Part shown: one piece after another, positions 48,373 to 57,289 of the stretch | How the letters are laid out: each line of letters opens with the position of its first letter | Numbering within the stretch: position 1 is the stretch's first letter | DNA from: Teredinibacter sp. KSP-S5-2 | GTDB lineage: Bacteria; Pseudomonadota; Gammaproteobacteria; Pseudomonadales; Cellvibrionaceae | Reading direction: 5' to 3' | Assembly (NCBI RefSeq): GCF_032773895.1 | Contig: NZ_CP120416.1 | Coordinates: 370,001-434,000, forward strand | DNA: 64,000 nucleotides | Made by a program: the position numbers and the translations under genes | The notes under the pieces: generated by a model | Databases searched by the model: none | Told to the model about the DNA's origin: nothing | What the model saw: only the letters and a program-made list of their open reading frames with translations

Positions 48373-49479
48373 ATGATTTTGGTTGCGGATGAAAACATCC
48401 CATATGCACAGCAATTATTTTCCCATGTTGGAGAGGTTCGATTGCTACCGGGCAGAACGATGACCCAGGAAGACGTTAAGGATGCCGATATTCTATTGGT
48501 GCGTTCAGTGACTGCCGTGAATGAACAATTACTATCCGGCAGTAACGTCAAATTTGTGGGAACCTGCACAATTGGTACTGACCATCTGGATAAAATCTAC
48601 ATGGAAAGCCTGGGAATTCATTATGCCAGTGCACCCGGTTGTAACGCTTATGGCGTTGTGCAATATGTTTTGGGTGCGCTCGCCAAGCTGGATAAATTAA
48701 ATACGCAAACAACAGTTTCTATTGTGGGTTGTGGCAATGTGGGTGGACGCTTGTATAAAGCGTTAAAGGCGATCGGATTAACCTGTCATTGCGTAGACCC
48801 ATTCAAAACTCAGGATGAGCTTCCTGATCTTGCTGAGTTCGATTCGGTTTATACGTCTGACGTAGTGTGTGTTCACACTCCGCTTACTGTCGATGGGCCA
48901 CATCCCACCAAGAACCTGTTTAACGCGGAAGTTCTGGGCCGATTAAAAGAGGATGTCGTGCTTTTAAATGCGGGGCGTGGTGATGTCATTGATAACACCG
49001 CATTGTTGGAACGAATAAAAACCACGCCGAGCTTTAAAGGCATACTGGATGTGTGGCAGGGCGAGCCGGATATTAATCTGGAATTGCTCGACCATCTGGC
49101 GTTCGGTACACCGCATATCGCCGGTTACAGTTATGAAGGACGTGTTAACGGCTCCTTTATGATTTTTTCTGCATTGACCGAATACTTAAATTGGGATCTT
49201 ACGCAAAGCGAACAGATTTTACAGGACATAAAAACGGAAGCCTTCGGTGAGCCCGTCAGTCTTAAAGCATCGGATATTCAGTCCACCATACTCAGCACCT
49301 ACGATATTGCAGAAGATGATCAAAAACTACGAGAAAGTAAAACACTGATGCCCGGTGTGTTTGATCAGTTACGGAAAAATTACCCCAAGCGACGAGAGTT
49401 ATCTCACTTCAGTCTCACCGATGTTGCCCCCGAGTTAGCGGCAACCTTAAGCGGAATTGGTTTTTTGCTTCATGACTGA
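48373..49479 (+). CDS. pdxB: Erythronate-4-phosphate dehydrogenase
   Basis: 368 aa. Second step of DXP-dependent pyridoxal phosphate synthesis: oxidises 4-phospho-D-erythronate using NAD. It is a D-2-hydroxyacid dehydrogenase with the Rossmann loop VGCGNVGGRLY, the arginine in LNAGRGDVID, and the histidine in TPHIAGYSYEGRVNG. The C-terminal PdxB dimerisation domain (about 285-368) is present. The gene overlaps the next by 8 bp. Confidence 0.96.
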   Translation: MILVADENIPYAQQLFSHVGEVRLLPGRTMTQEDVKDADILLVRSVTAVNEQLLSGSNVKFVGTCTIGTDHLDKIYMESLGIHYASAPGCNAYGVVQYVLGALAKLDKLNTQTTVSIVGCGNVGGRLYKALKAIGLTCHCVDPFKTQDELPDLAEFDSVYTSDVVCVHTPLTVDGPHPTKNLFNAEVLGRLKEDVVLLNAGRGDVIDNTALLERIKTTPSFKGILDVWQGEPDINLELLDHLAFGTPHIAGYSYEGRVNGSFMIFSALTEYLNWDLTQSEQILQDIKTEAFGEPVSLKASDIQSTILSTYDIAEDDQKLRESKTLMPGVFDQLRKNYPKRRELSHFSLTDVAPELAATLSGIGFLLHD

Positions 49480-50641
49480 TTTATCTACCAAGGGTAACCG
49501 CTTGCGTATCGGTTTCTTTCTTAACCCTTATGCGGGGGTGGGCGGCCCGGAAGGTCTCAAAGGTAGTGATGCCTGTGAAATTCAGGCTGCTGCGGCACAG
49601 GGGCAGTACACATTACGCGCAGCCAGGCGCGCAGTGACCTTTTGGCAAAAACTAAAACCTCTGGCCGGCCAAATGGATATTCTCACCGTACCCGGAATAA
49701 TGGGCGGTGACGTTCTGGACGAAGTCGGGCTTACCTATCAAAAACTGGATTGCGATATTGCAGAGGTTTCCACTGCCGACGATTCAAAAAAAGCTGTTCA
49801 ACAGCTACAGCAAAAAAAGATCGATTTATTACTGTTTGTGGGTGGCGATGGTACAGCACGTGATGTCTGTACTGTGATCGAAAAAACGCTACCCGTTCTT
49901 GGCATTCCTTCCGGTGTAAAAATGCATTCCGGTGTATTCGGTATTTCCCCTTCTGCCTGTGCGGAGTTAATTGAACAGGTTTTACATAATCGTGCTGTTC
50001 GTTTAACGGAACAAGAAGTTCGTGATATTGATGAGGAAGCATTTCGCTCGGGTGTTGTTAAAAGTCGATACTATGGCGAAATGCTGGTACCGGCAGATGA
50101 CCGATTTGTGCAGCAGGTAAAACAGGGCGGTGGTGAAGAAGACGAAATTTCATTAATCGACATTCGTGATGAAATTCAGGAACGAATGGAATATCACCCC
50201 GAGGCGTTATTTATCTTTGGGCCGGGGTCGACCACGGACTTTATTAAAAAAGAATTGGGTCTGGATTCCACGTTGCTGGGTATCGACTTGGTTGAAAATC
50301 AAACCCTGATAAAGAAAGACTGCAATGCAAAAGATATTTATGGGGTATTGCAAGATAACCGTGCGCGCGAAGTGTTTCTTATTCTGACGGCCATTGGTGG
50401 GCAGGGGCATTTAATCGGTCGTGGCAACCAACAGCTCACACCTGAAGTCCTGAAGTTGATCGGAAAAGAACATGTATGGCCCGTGCTTACCCGAGCCAAA
50501 TTGCGTAACCTGCAATCTCGCCCGCTACTCATTGACTCCGGGGATGAAACTCTGGATAAGCAATGGAGCGGTTTGATTCCTGTCATAACCGGGTATCAGG
50601 AAACACTATTGTATCGACTGGACTATTTATGTCAGATATAG
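49472..50641 (+). CDS. ATP-NAD kinase family protein
   Basis: 389 aa, cytoplasmic. I chose ATG 49472, overlapping the pdxB stop, over a TTG 15 bp earlier. The N-terminus GFFLNPYAGVGGPEGLKGSD and the LLLFVGGDGTARDV motif are typical of the NAD kinase-like (AcoX-type) family. VLGIPSGVKMHSGVFGISP is a further family block. Members are longer than ordinary NadK, and their substrate is not settled. Probably co-transcribed with pdxB. Confidence 0.88.
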   Translation: MTDLSTKGNRLRIGFFLNPYAGVGGPEGLKGSDACEIQAAAAQGQYTLRAARRAVTFWQKLKPLAGQMDILTVPGIMGGDVLDEVGLTYQKLDCDIAEVSTADDSKKAVQQLQQKKIDLLLFVGGDGTARDVCTVIEKTLPVLGIPSGVKMHSGVFGISPSACAELIEQVLHNRAVRLTEQEVRDIDEEAFRSGVVKSRYYGEMLVPADDRFVQQVKQGGGEEDEISLIDIRDEIQERMEYHPEALFIFGPGSTTDFIKKELGLDSTLLGIDLVENQTLIKKDCNAKDIYGVLQDNRAREVFLILTAIGGQGHLIGRGNQQLTPEVLKLIGKEHVWPVLTRAKLRNLQSRPLLIDSGDETLDKQWSGLIPVITGYQETLLYRLDYLCQI

Positions 50642-51561
50642 AAACAACGCTTCAACCATTAACCCAGGCTTTGTCTGATTTTGCTTCGGGTGATGAATTT
50701 CAGGAAAGCCGTCGACTATTTCATGGCCGCGGAAAAACTTACGAAGGTTTGGATTGGTTGGTTGTCGATTGGTTTGATTCGTTTGTCTTTATTACGTTTT
50801 TCAAAGCTTGCGACCCTGAGTTGGAAGAAGCAATAAAACAAACGGTGTTAAACACGTTGCGGCCGTTGGCGGTAAACACCATTTTATTGCAGCGGCGATA
50901 CTTGGAAAAAGCCCCCGTTGAACCCTGGTTGGGGGCGATGCCTGAGCAAGCTCATGCACTGCGTACTGGGTTAAAGTATTTGTTGTCATTTAATCAGCAA
51001 AACCTGGGGTTCTTTCTGGATATTGAACCGGCTAGAAAATGGCTGGAGCAGCGCTGTTCTAATAAGCGCGTGCTTAATTTGTTTGCTTACACTTGTACGT
51101 TTTCCGTTGTGGCAAAGCAGGCTGGAGCAGAAGGTGTAGTGAATATTGACCTGAGTAAAAAGTCTCTTTCGGTCGGCCGAGCTAACCATAAAATAAACGA
51201 TATCTCTCTGGATGGAGTGGAGTTTTTCGCCCACGATATTTTTCGTTCGTGGGGCAAAATTAAACGCAAAGGGCCGTACGATGTTGTGATTATTGATCCT
51301 CCAAGCTTTCAAAAGGGCAGTTTTGTGGCGACCAAGGATTATGGCAAAGTCATTGCAAAAATGGATGAGTTGGTTAGTGAGGCTGGGTGTTTTCTTGCCT
51401 GTTTAAACGCGCCGGAAATTACGCGTGTGGAATTTGAAGAGCTTATTGATTCACGCCTGGAAGGTTTTGTTTTACGTGAAGTGTTGGAGCCATCGGTGGA
51501 TTTCCCGGATATCGACCCCGATCATTCTTTAAAGATGTTTGTTTACGTTAGAGATAACTAA
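50629..51561 (+). CDS. Class I SAM-dependent methyltransferase (RlmI/RlmK-like)
   Basis: 310 aa. I chose ATG 50629, overlapping the previous gene by 13 bp, because the earlier in-frame start lies within that gene. After an N-terminal region without a recognisable PUA domain, the SAM-binding core (about 120-300) has NQQNLGFFLDIEPAR, VLNLFAYTCTFSVVA, VNIDLSKKSL and the catalytic-type motif IIDPPSFQKGSF. This is close to 23S rRNA cytosine/guanine methyltransferases such as RlmI and RlmK. The specific target is not known. Confidence 0.87.
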   Translation: MSDIETTLQPLTQALSDFASGDEFQESRRLFHGRGKTYEGLDWLVVDWFDSFVFITFFKACDPELEEAIKQTVLNTLRPLAVNTILLQRRYLEKAPVEPWLGAMPEQAHALRTGLKYLLSFNQQNLGFFLDIEPARKWLEQRCSNKRVLNLFAYTCTFSVVAKQAGAEGVVNIDLSKKSLSVGRANHKINDISLDGVEFFAHDIFRSWGKIKRKGPYDVVIIDPPSFQKGSFVATKDYGKVIAKMDELVSEAGCFLACLNAPEITRVEFEELIDSRLEGFVLREVLEPSVDFPDIDPDHSLKMFVYVRDN

Positions 51562-51600
51562 CAGTATTCGCTTGTGGCGGGTAGTTGTGCATTAGGATGG

Positions 51601-51673
51601 AGCTCTCAAAAATGCTCAATTCAGGGATGAATTGAGCAAGCTACAAGGATGTATTTATGCGTTTTTTGAGGCT
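51601..51673 (+). repeat. Structured dispersed repeat, divergent copy 3
   Basis: An inner hairpin GCTCAATTC-AGGGAT-GAATTGAGC (51614-51637) is followed by CTACAAGGATGTATTTATGCG, which matches the conserved arm of copies 1 and 2. The flanks AGCTCTCAAAAA (51601-51612) and TTTTTTGAGGCT (51662-51673) pair with one bulge as an outer stem. Stem sequences differ from the other copies, but the layout is the same. It lies between convergent genes. Confidence 0.7.
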
Positions 51674-51731
51674 TTGTCCTAATGTACAACCTGTAGAAAT
51701 ACATTTATTCCTATCCTTTCGTCACTTGAGG

Positions 51732-52163
51732 TCAGCTATAGGTTAACAAGGCCAGAACCACTTCCCGTAATTTCTCCGAGCTGCGATTATTTAATACATA
51801 CTGTAACGCCGCCGCGCGGGACGCAAAGCTTTCATCAACCGGTAATGCGGATTCAAATAACGCAATGGATGTGGCCGAAAGCGATGCAAATGCTTTTTCC
51901 GTTAACACCGCATCTTCAACGGCTTCCTGCCGAATGGCCTGAGAATATGAAATGTAGTCGTTCTCGGCCAACCAAAACATTGTGCTCAAACCTGCCATAT
52001 GCCTTGGACTGTGCAGGCCAAACTCATCAGGTGTGTCCGGGCCGCATATATCTTCCACGTACAAGATGTTCTTAACTGGAAACCGCTTGTAGAGAAATAA
52101 AAGGATTTTTGCTGCGTCTTTGCAAAAATCCTCAATATGTAACTCGTTCAAAACCTGGTTCAA
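51732..52163 (-). CDS. Small hypothetical protein upstream-coupled to alaA
   Basis: 143 aa, cytoplasmic, mostly helical, no membrane segment. I do not recognise the family. DFCKDAAKILLFLYKRFPVKNILYVEDI resembles the start of a winged-helix fold, and LSTMFWLAENDYISYSQAIRQEAVEDAVLTEKAF could be a recognition helix and wing. It starts 17 bp after alaA on the same strand, so the two are likely co-transcribed. A DNA-binding role is only a guess. Confidence 0.75.
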   Translation of the reverse strand: MNQVLNELHIEDFCKDAAKILLFLYKRFPVKNILYVEDICGPDTPDEFGLHSPRHMAGLSTMFWLAENDYISYSQAIRQEAVEDAVLTEKAFASLSATSIALFESALPVDESFASRAAALQYVLNNRSSEKLREVVLALLTYS

Positions 52164-52180
52164 TGCTCGCTCCTGCGAAA

Positions 52181-53395
52181 TTACACTCTATAGTGCTGTA
52201 AGAACTCACCAAACCGGCGAATGGCCTTACGAATATCTTCCGCGGTAGGCAAAAATACAATGCGGAAATGATCCGGCGTTGGGTAATTAAATGCACTGCC
52301 TTGCACCAACAGGATTTTTTCTCGAATTAAAAAATCCAAAATAAGCTGTTGATCATCCTCGATTTTATACATCTTGGTGTCGATTTTCGGGAATAGATAA
52401 ATCGCCCCTTGAGGTTTTACACAACTCAAACCCTCAATTTTTTCAATCTCTTCACAGGCAGCATTACGTTGTTCCAGCAAGCGACCGCCAGGCAAGATCA
52501 ACTCATTAATACTCTGGTATCCTCCCAGTGCGGTTTGCACGGCATACATTGCTGGTGCATTTGCACATAAACGCATGGAGGCCAGCATCTCAATACCCTT
52601 CATAAATTCAGTGGCAAGATGCTTGGCACCGCTGAATACCAACCAGCCTGAGCGGAAACCTGCTAGACGATAAGATTTGGATAAGCCATTGAAGGAAACG
52701 CAAACAACATCCTGAGCAAGTTTGCCCATTGGAATAAACTTAGCGTCATCGTATGTGATTTTGCTGTAGATTTCGTCGGCGAAAATTATCAGCTTATGAT
52801 CACGGGCAATCTGGATTAACTGCTCAAGCACATCCTGTGGGTACACCGCACCGGTTGGATTGTTTGGGTTAATAACCACAATTGCCCGGGTGCGATCCGT
52901 AATTTTGCTTTTAATGTCTTCGATATCGGGAAACCAATTTGCTTGCTCGTCACACATATAGTGCCGAGGTTTTCCGCCTGCCAAGCTAACTGCAGCGGTC
53001 CACAGTGGATAGTCTGGTGCGGGAACCAGTACTTCGTCACCGTCATTCAGCAAGGCTTGGTTGGCCATGACAATTAACTCGCTGACGCCGTTACCGAGAA
53101 AAATATCTTCAATTTCGACACCAGGAATTTCCAGGCGTTGGCATTCCTGCATAATGGCTTTGCGGGCGGGGAATAAACCTTTGGACTCTGTGTAGCCCTG
53201 CGCGTTGCGTATATTGTGAATAACGTCGGCAATAATTTCATCTGGGGCGTCGAAACCAAACGGGGCCGGGTTACCGATATTCAGTTTTATAATCTTGTGG
53301 CCATCTTCTTCAAGACGCATGGCGTGCTCAAGAACCGGCCCTCGAATGTCATAACAAACGCCGTGTAATTTATCTGATTTGTTTATCGGTTGCAT
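52181..53395 (-). CDS. alaA: Alanine aminotransferase AlaA
   Basis: 404 aa, class I/II PLP-dependent aminotransferase that makes alanine from pyruvate and glutamate. The start QPINKSDKLHGVCYDIRGPV is characteristic of AlaA. K240 in SFNGLSKSYRLAG is the PLP-binding lysine; NPNNPTGA (177-184), FADEIY and FRSGW are present. Intact; followed on the same strand by the small gene at 51732-52163. Confidence 0.95.
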   Translation of the reverse strand: MQPINKSDKLHGVCYDIRGPVLEHAMRLEEDGHKIIKLNIGNPAPFGFDAPDEIIADVIHNIRNAQGYTESKGLFPARKAIMQECQRLEIPGVEIEDIFLGNGVSELIVMANQALLNDGDEVLVPAPDYPLWTAAVSLAGGKPRHYMCDEQANWFPDIEDIKSKITDRTRAIVVINPNNPTGAVYPQDVLEQLIQIARDHKLIIFADEIYSKITYDDAKFIPMGKLAQDVVCVSFNGLSKSYRLAGFRSGWLVFSGAKHLATEFMKGIEMLASMRLCANAPAMYAVQTALGGYQSINELILPGGRLLEQRNAACEEIEKIEGLSCVKPQGAIYLFPKIDTKMYKIEDDQQLILDFLIREKILLVQGSAFNYPTPDHFRIVFLPTAEDIRKAIRRFGEFLQHYRV

Positions 53396-53472
53396 TTTTT
53401 GTTTCGTGCCTTAAATTAGTGAATAACGCTTTTCATAAGCCCCATAAAATATCCCTAGGTTAAGGAGTGATT

Positions 53473-53874
53473 ATGTCAGATCAAAACCTAAAAGACGATG
53501 CTATTTGGCGGGAAAAATTGACCGATGAGCAGTATCGCATATGTCGAGAGAAAGGAACGGAGAGAGCTTTTACGGGAGAGTATTACGATTGTAAAACGCA
53601 GGGTGAATATGTTTGCCGTTGTTGTCAAACTCCATTATTTGATTCTGATACCAAATACGACTCTGGTTCGGGGTGGCCAAGCTTCTATCAACCTAAACAA
53701 ACTGAGGTTATTGATGAAATTCGTGATACTACCCACGGCATGATTCGTACAGAAGTTGTTTGTTCTAAATGTGGTTGCCACTTGGGGCATGTGTTTCCTG
53801 ATGGTCCTCAGCCAACTGGGCTTCGTTATTGTATCAACTCGGCCTCTATACAGCTGAATGCTGAAAAAGGGTAG
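53473..53874 (+). CDS. msrB: Peptide-methionine (R)-S-oxide reductase
   Basis: 133 aa. It repairs methionine-R-sulfoxide in proteins. I chose ATG 53473, which has AAGGAG upstream, over GTG 53467. Zinc is held by C48 and C51 plus C97 and C100. The catalytic cysteine is C120 in [21 protein letters not shown] is the substrate-binding signature. It is 5 bp from the next gene. Confidence 0.96.
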   Translation: MSDQNLKDDAIWREKLTDEQYRICREKGTERAFTGEYYDCKTQGEYVCRCCQTPLFDSDTKYDSGSGWPSFYQPKQTEVIDEIRDTTHGMIRTEVVCSKCGCHLGHVFPDGPQPTGLRYCINSASIQLNAEKG

Positions 53875-53879
53875 GTGTT

Positions 53880-54548
53880 ATGCGTTCGTTTGCAGAAATT
53901 TATCACACGGCATGCCTGCATAAAGGTAGTGAGGAAGCCTTAACCGCATTGTTACCCAAAGCAAGAACATCCCGGCAACTGAAAAATGTCACCGATGACA
54001 GGTATTTGTCTGACATGTCCCGGCGAATTTTTCGAGCGGGATTAAAACATGAAATGGTTGACAAAAAATGGCCCGGTTTTGAAGAAGTATTTGACCGGTT
54101 TGACCCGTACTCCTGTGCCATGCTGAGCGACGAAGACATTGAACGCTTAATGGGGGATAAGCGAATTATCCGACACTTGGGGAAGGTTAAGGCAGTGCGT
54201 GACAACGCGGCCTTTGTTCGAGCGATCCAGCAAGAGCATGGGAGTTTTGGTTGTTATCTGGCTGATTGGCCAGTGGAAGATATCGCGGGCTTGTGGATTA
54301 CCCTGAAAAAGCGCGGCAAGCAGCTTGGAGGTAACTCGGGGGCAGCATTTCTGCGAATGGTTGGTAAGGATACGTTTTTACTTACCAAAGACGTTGTTGC
54401 CGTACTCAAGTTGGAAGGCGTGATAGAAAAAGAGCCCAGTGCTCAAAAGGACTTCTACGCGGCTCAAAGAGCGTTTTTACAATGGCGGGAGGAAAGTGGC
54501 CGGCCGCTATGTGAAATCAGCCGCATAGTGTCTTGTTCGGTGAGTTAG
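53880..54548 (+). CDS. DNA-3-methyladenine glycosylase I family protein
   Basis: 222 aa. The C-terminal two-thirds contains the Tag-type fold: FRAGLKHEMVDKKWPGFEEVFDRFDP, IERLMGDKRIIRHLGKVKAVRDNA and FLRMVGKDTFLLTKD. It lacks the N-terminal cysteine/histidine zinc site of E. coli Tag (no CGW start), as seen in a divergent branch of the family. It would excise alkylated adenine, but activity is not certain. Probably co-transcribed with msrB, giving an oxidative/alkylation repair pair. Confidence 0.85.
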   Translation: MRSFAEIYHTACLHKGSEEALTALLPKARTSRQLKNVTDDRYLSDMSRRIFRAGLKHEMVDKKWPGFEEVFDRFDPYSCAMLSDEDIERLMGDKRIIRHLGKVKAVRDNAAFVRAIQQEHGSFGCYLADWPVEDIAGLWITLKKRGKQLGGNSGAAFLRMVGKDTFLLTKDVVAVLKLEGVIEKEPSAQKDFYAAQRAFLQWREESGRPLCEISRIVSCSVS

Positions 54549-54555
54549 GATGGGG

Positions 54556-55350
54556 TTAATCGTAAACCTGTTTTTTCTTCCATAGGCTCTCTTCACCCTG
54601 GGAGAACTTATCCCACTGGCCTTCCAGAGCTGCACGTTCTGCGGCTTCTTCGGGAGGAATGCCATCTGCCGATTCGGTGAGGGAGATTTCCTTGTTGATC
54701 TGGTCTAGCAAGGCTTTCAACTGTTGAATCTTCTGATCATGAATCCCGGACTTTCCTTGGCGTAGAAGCAGGTTCAGGCCTGTAGAGTAGTAATGGGCTG
54801 CCAGTTTCAGCTTGCCAGCCTGTTGCGCTGCGCGACCATTCAGCTCATAGCTACTGACTGTCACGTCAACCACCAGCTGTTTGATCATATTTCGGTATAC
54901 ATCCGCCGATTTTTTGGGAATGGATGACTTGCGCTCAAGCACAAAAATAAACCTGTATAACTCCTCCAGGCACATTTTGACTTCCTTGATTTGCTGGTGG
55001 CTTTCCAGTGGGGCTCTCTGCAATACGGTTGTTTGCCGTTGTGTTTCTGCCATTTGAGCCGAAGCCGTTTGCAAATCCTCCACATGGCCTTTGTCGTTGG
55101 GTTCCAGGCGGGATAGCTGCTCACATACATCTATTAGGCTGCGTTGAACCAGAAGGGTCAATTCTTTGGGTAAAAAGCCGGTTGGGAAGCCGTTAAGCAT
55201 GAACTTAAAGTTGCGATTACGCACTTTTAGCGCCTGTAGCAAACGGTAACGCTGTTCCCGCTTGGTTTTGATTGTTTGCGAGATAAAGGCGTAGCATACC
55301 AGCGCAGCTAGCAGCACAATGATCGACGTGATAATAGTTACTGACGACAT
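54556..55350 (-). CDS. Membrane-anchored coiled-coil hypothetical protein
   Basis: 264 aa. One N-terminal membrane helix (residues 4-26, VTIITSIIVLLAALVCYAFIS) followed by a cytoplasmic, basic then helical region. NRNFKFMLNGFPTGFLPKELTLLVQRSLIDVCEQLSRLEP is a conserved-looking block. Charged helices follow to about residue 240. I do not recognise a named family. It is divergent from the tRNA pair. Confidence 0.75.
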   Translation of the reverse strand: MSSVTIITSIIVLLAALVCYAFISQTIKTKREQRYRLLQALKVRNRNFKFMLNGFPTGFLPKELTLLVQRSLIDVCEQLSRLEPNDKGHVEDLQTASAQMAETQRQTTVLQRAPLESHQQIKEVKMCLEELYRFIFVLERKSSIPKKSADVYRNMIKQLVVDVTVSSYELNGRAAQQAGKLKLAAHYYSTGLNLLLRQGKSGIHDQKIQQLKALLDQINKEISLTESADGIPPEEAAERAALEGQWDKFSQGEESLWKKKQVYD

Positions 55351-55484
55351 ACAAAAAAGCTTCCGGAGTTAATTTAAGGCTAGTCGCCCAGGCTAGGTTA
55401 TGCAAACATCGTGCTCTTTTTGCTTAATAATTGATCCGCATAAGGGCGGAACGAAATTCGTGACATTTTAGTGTTACAAAAGTG

Positions 55485-55513
55485 TTGACAGACCCCGAGA
55501 GGCTCAATAGAAT
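55485..55513 (+). promoter_or_regulatory. Sigma-70 promoter of the tRNA-Glu/tRNA-Gly operon
   Basis: TTGACA at 55485-55490 and TAGAAT at 55508-55513 are separated by 17 bp. A GC-rich discriminator (GCGCCCC) follows, the pattern of stable-RNA promoters under stringent control. The tRNA-Glu gene starts 41 bp after the -10 box. Confidence 0.85.
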
Positions 55514-55554
55514 GCGCCCCTCTTCTGAGATGACAGTTGTCTCAGATACCTAGT

Positions 55555-55630
55555 GTCCCCTTCGTCTAGAGGCCTAGGACACCGCCCTTTCACGGCGGTA
55601 ACAGGGGTTCGAATCCCCTAGGGGACGCCA
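55555..55630 (+). tRNA. tRNA-Glu (anticodon TTC)
   Basis: 76 nt including an encoded CCA. The acceptor arm GTCCCCT pairs with AGGGGAC; the anticodon loop CTTTCAC reads TTC. The T-loop carries GGTTCGAATCC. Confidence 0.97.
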
Positions 55631-55631
55631 A

Positions 55632-55707
55632 GCGGAAATAGCTCAGTTGGTAGAGCACAACCTTGCCAAGGTTGGGGTCGGGAGTTCGAGCCTCCTTTTC
55701 CGCTCCA
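55632..55707 (+). tRNA. tRNA-Gly (anticodon GCC)
   Basis: 76 nt including an encoded CCA. The acceptor arm GCGGAAA pairs with TTTCCGC; the anticodon loop TTGCCAA reads GCC. It is 1 bp after tRNA-Glu and in the same transcript. Confidence 0.97.
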
Positions 55708-55712
55708 AATTC

Positions 55713-55746
55713 AAAAAGCCAGTTCTTATGAACTGGCTTTTTTCGT
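55713..55746 (+). terminator. Terminator of the tRNA operon
   Basis: AAAAAGCCAGTTC pairs with GAACTGGCTTTTT across a 4-nt loop (TTAT), with a T run. It directly follows tRNA-Gly. Confidence 0.93.
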
Positions 55747-55854
55747 ATTGGCGGAGTGAATTCTGGCTAAGCCTTGCTTTGTATGTGCTTTAGCAAAATC
55801 TTGTCTCTTTAACTTGTCTTCACTCGGCTTCCTCGGGTGCTGTGTCGCTCATAC

Positions 55855-56166
55855 TTATACCGATACAGCATCTGACGATATGTCATATGAGATGAACTTT
55901 CTTTCAGACAGCCCATATTTTATTGCTTGCTCTCTCCATGGGGCGATATGCGGAGCTTTGAGATGCATGTCTAAGCTTTCTCTACTTGGCCATAATTCCG
56001 AAAACCGAATCAGGCCCTTATCAAAAGGATCCTCCGCGACGTCATAGGCTATGCAACCATCATTGGCGTAGGTTTCTGTAACCAATTTGTGTAAATGGGG
56101 TAAAAGTTTTTTAATATTTTCTGGTGGAAATCTCAGTGTTCCGAATACTGCAATTTTGGCTTTCAT
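55855..56166 (-). CDS. ABM-domain protein (antibiotic biosynthesis monooxygenase family)
   Basis: 103 aa. I chose ATG 56166 (MKAKIAVFGTLRFPPENI), preceded by AGGAAG, over an in-frame start 93 bp upstream that would overlap the neighbouring gene. ABM fold with IAYDVAEDPFDKGLIRFSELWPSRESLDMHL. Role unknown. It differs from the ABM protein at 45120-45416. First of several small minus-strand genes after the tRNA pair. Confidence 0.85.
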   Translation of the reverse strand: MKAKIAVFGTLRFPPENIKKLLPHLHKLVTETYANDGCIAYDVAEDPFDKGLIRFSELWPSRESLDMHLKAPHIAPWREQAIKYGLSERKFISYDISSDAVSV

Positions 56167-56203
56167 TAAACTTCCTGTTTTGGAGTAAGGGTTGTTTTTG
56201 AAT

Positions 56204-56611
56204 TTACACGATACCGTCAGGGAGCTGTGAGAAGCTTGGTATGCCTTCGTAAGGTTCATTCCAGCAAGCTTTTGATTCGGTATTCACGTGTGCGACTGGT
56301 TTCAGGTTAATGGGGGTGTCGATAGTGGATAAGGTAACGCTGAGGTAGATACTTTTATTGGGTGCGTAATTCATTAGCCGAGTGCCACAGTTACCACAAA
56401 AAGCTCTATAGCCGCCTATATTGTTCAGGTGTTCTTTTAAATAGTTGTTGTCGTCAGAAATAACTAGAGTCTTAGCTTTGGCGAGCGCTACTGTCACGTA
56501 GTCTGCTCCGTGGGCTTTTCGACAAAATTGACAGTGGCAGTTAAATATTTTTCCCGGTATTAGTTCTACCTGGTATTTGATTGCGCCGCATAGGCAACTT
56601 CCTTCGATCAT
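56204..56611 (-). CDS. GFA family zinc protein
   Basis: 135 aa. Glutathione-dependent formaldehyde-activating enzyme (GFA/CENP-V) fold with cysteine pairs CLC (6-8), CHCQFC (25-30) and CGNC for two zinc sites. Activity on formaldehyde is not established for most family members. A second GFA gene lies at 58565-58969. Confidence 0.88.
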   Translation of the reverse strand: MIEGSCLCGAIKYQVELIPGKIFNCHCQFCRKAHGADYVTVALAKAKTLVISDDNNYLKEHLNNIGGYRAFCGNCGTRLMNYAPNKSIYLSVTLSTIDTPINLKPVAHVNTESKACWNEPYEGIPSFSQLPDGIV

Positions 56612-56686
56612 GTTGGCTCCTTTTGGCTCATGTTTTTGACGTATAGTTTTGTTAGTCGATATGGAAATGGATAGATAATGATTGCC

Positions 56687-57214
56687 TTAGTTTAAACTTT
56701 TTGTGTCCTGCCACCAATCTACTGCCAGTTTTTCGTGTTTAACGATAAATTCATTTTTTAGGTCGCAATAGACGCCAATATCATTATTGCAGGCTTCTGC
56801 GGCTTTAGATTTTACGTTTTCATATTCTTCTGCGATATCTTTATTCGCTATAAGATAATCTCGGAAAGCCAAATGGCTAATAACATGTGTTGAATTTGTA
56901 CTGAAGGCGTGTATCTGATGTGTTCTATCGTCCCCTCCTTTTTGGTAGTAGCGCCTTCCTTTTATACCGTACTCACCTAGGCATTCGTAGCCTATTCTTT
57001 CGAAATAGTTATTCAGTTTGTCCAGGGTTTCAATCTTTTTGATTTCCAGTAATATGTCAATAATCGGCTTTGACGGCAACCCTTTGACGGAAGTGCTTCC
57101 AATGTGATGAATACGATATATTTCCACGGGAATTGATTTGAAAATTAATTCTTTTTCTTGCTCAAATAGTTTGGGCCAGCTGTTGTTGTATGGAACGATT
57201 AATATCTCCCTCAT
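56687..57214 (-). CDS. GrpB family protein (nucleotidyltransferase-like)
   Basis: 175 aa. I chose ATG 57214, preceded by AGAAGGAGG, over a start 24 bp upstream. EILIVPYNNSWPKLFEQEKELI, HHIGSTSVKGLPSKPIIDILLEI (with the GSTS motif) and HVISHLAFRDYLIAN are GrpB signatures. The family resembles nucleotidyltransferases; its cellular role is unclear. Confidence 0.9.
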   Translation of the reverse strand: MREILIVPYNNSWPKLFEQEKELIFKSIPVEIYRIHHIGSTSVKGLPSKPIIDILLEIKKIETLDKLNNYFERIGYECLGEYGIKGRRYYQKGGDDRTHQIHAFSTNSTHVISHLAFRDYLIANKDIAEEYENVKSKAAEACNNDIGVYCDLKNEFIVKHEKLAVDWWQDTKSLN

Positions 57215-57289
57215 GTCGGGCCTCCTTCTGTTTTGCATAACATATGTGAATAAAGCTTCGAATGCTTTAAAAAAGCAATTGAGTCAGTG

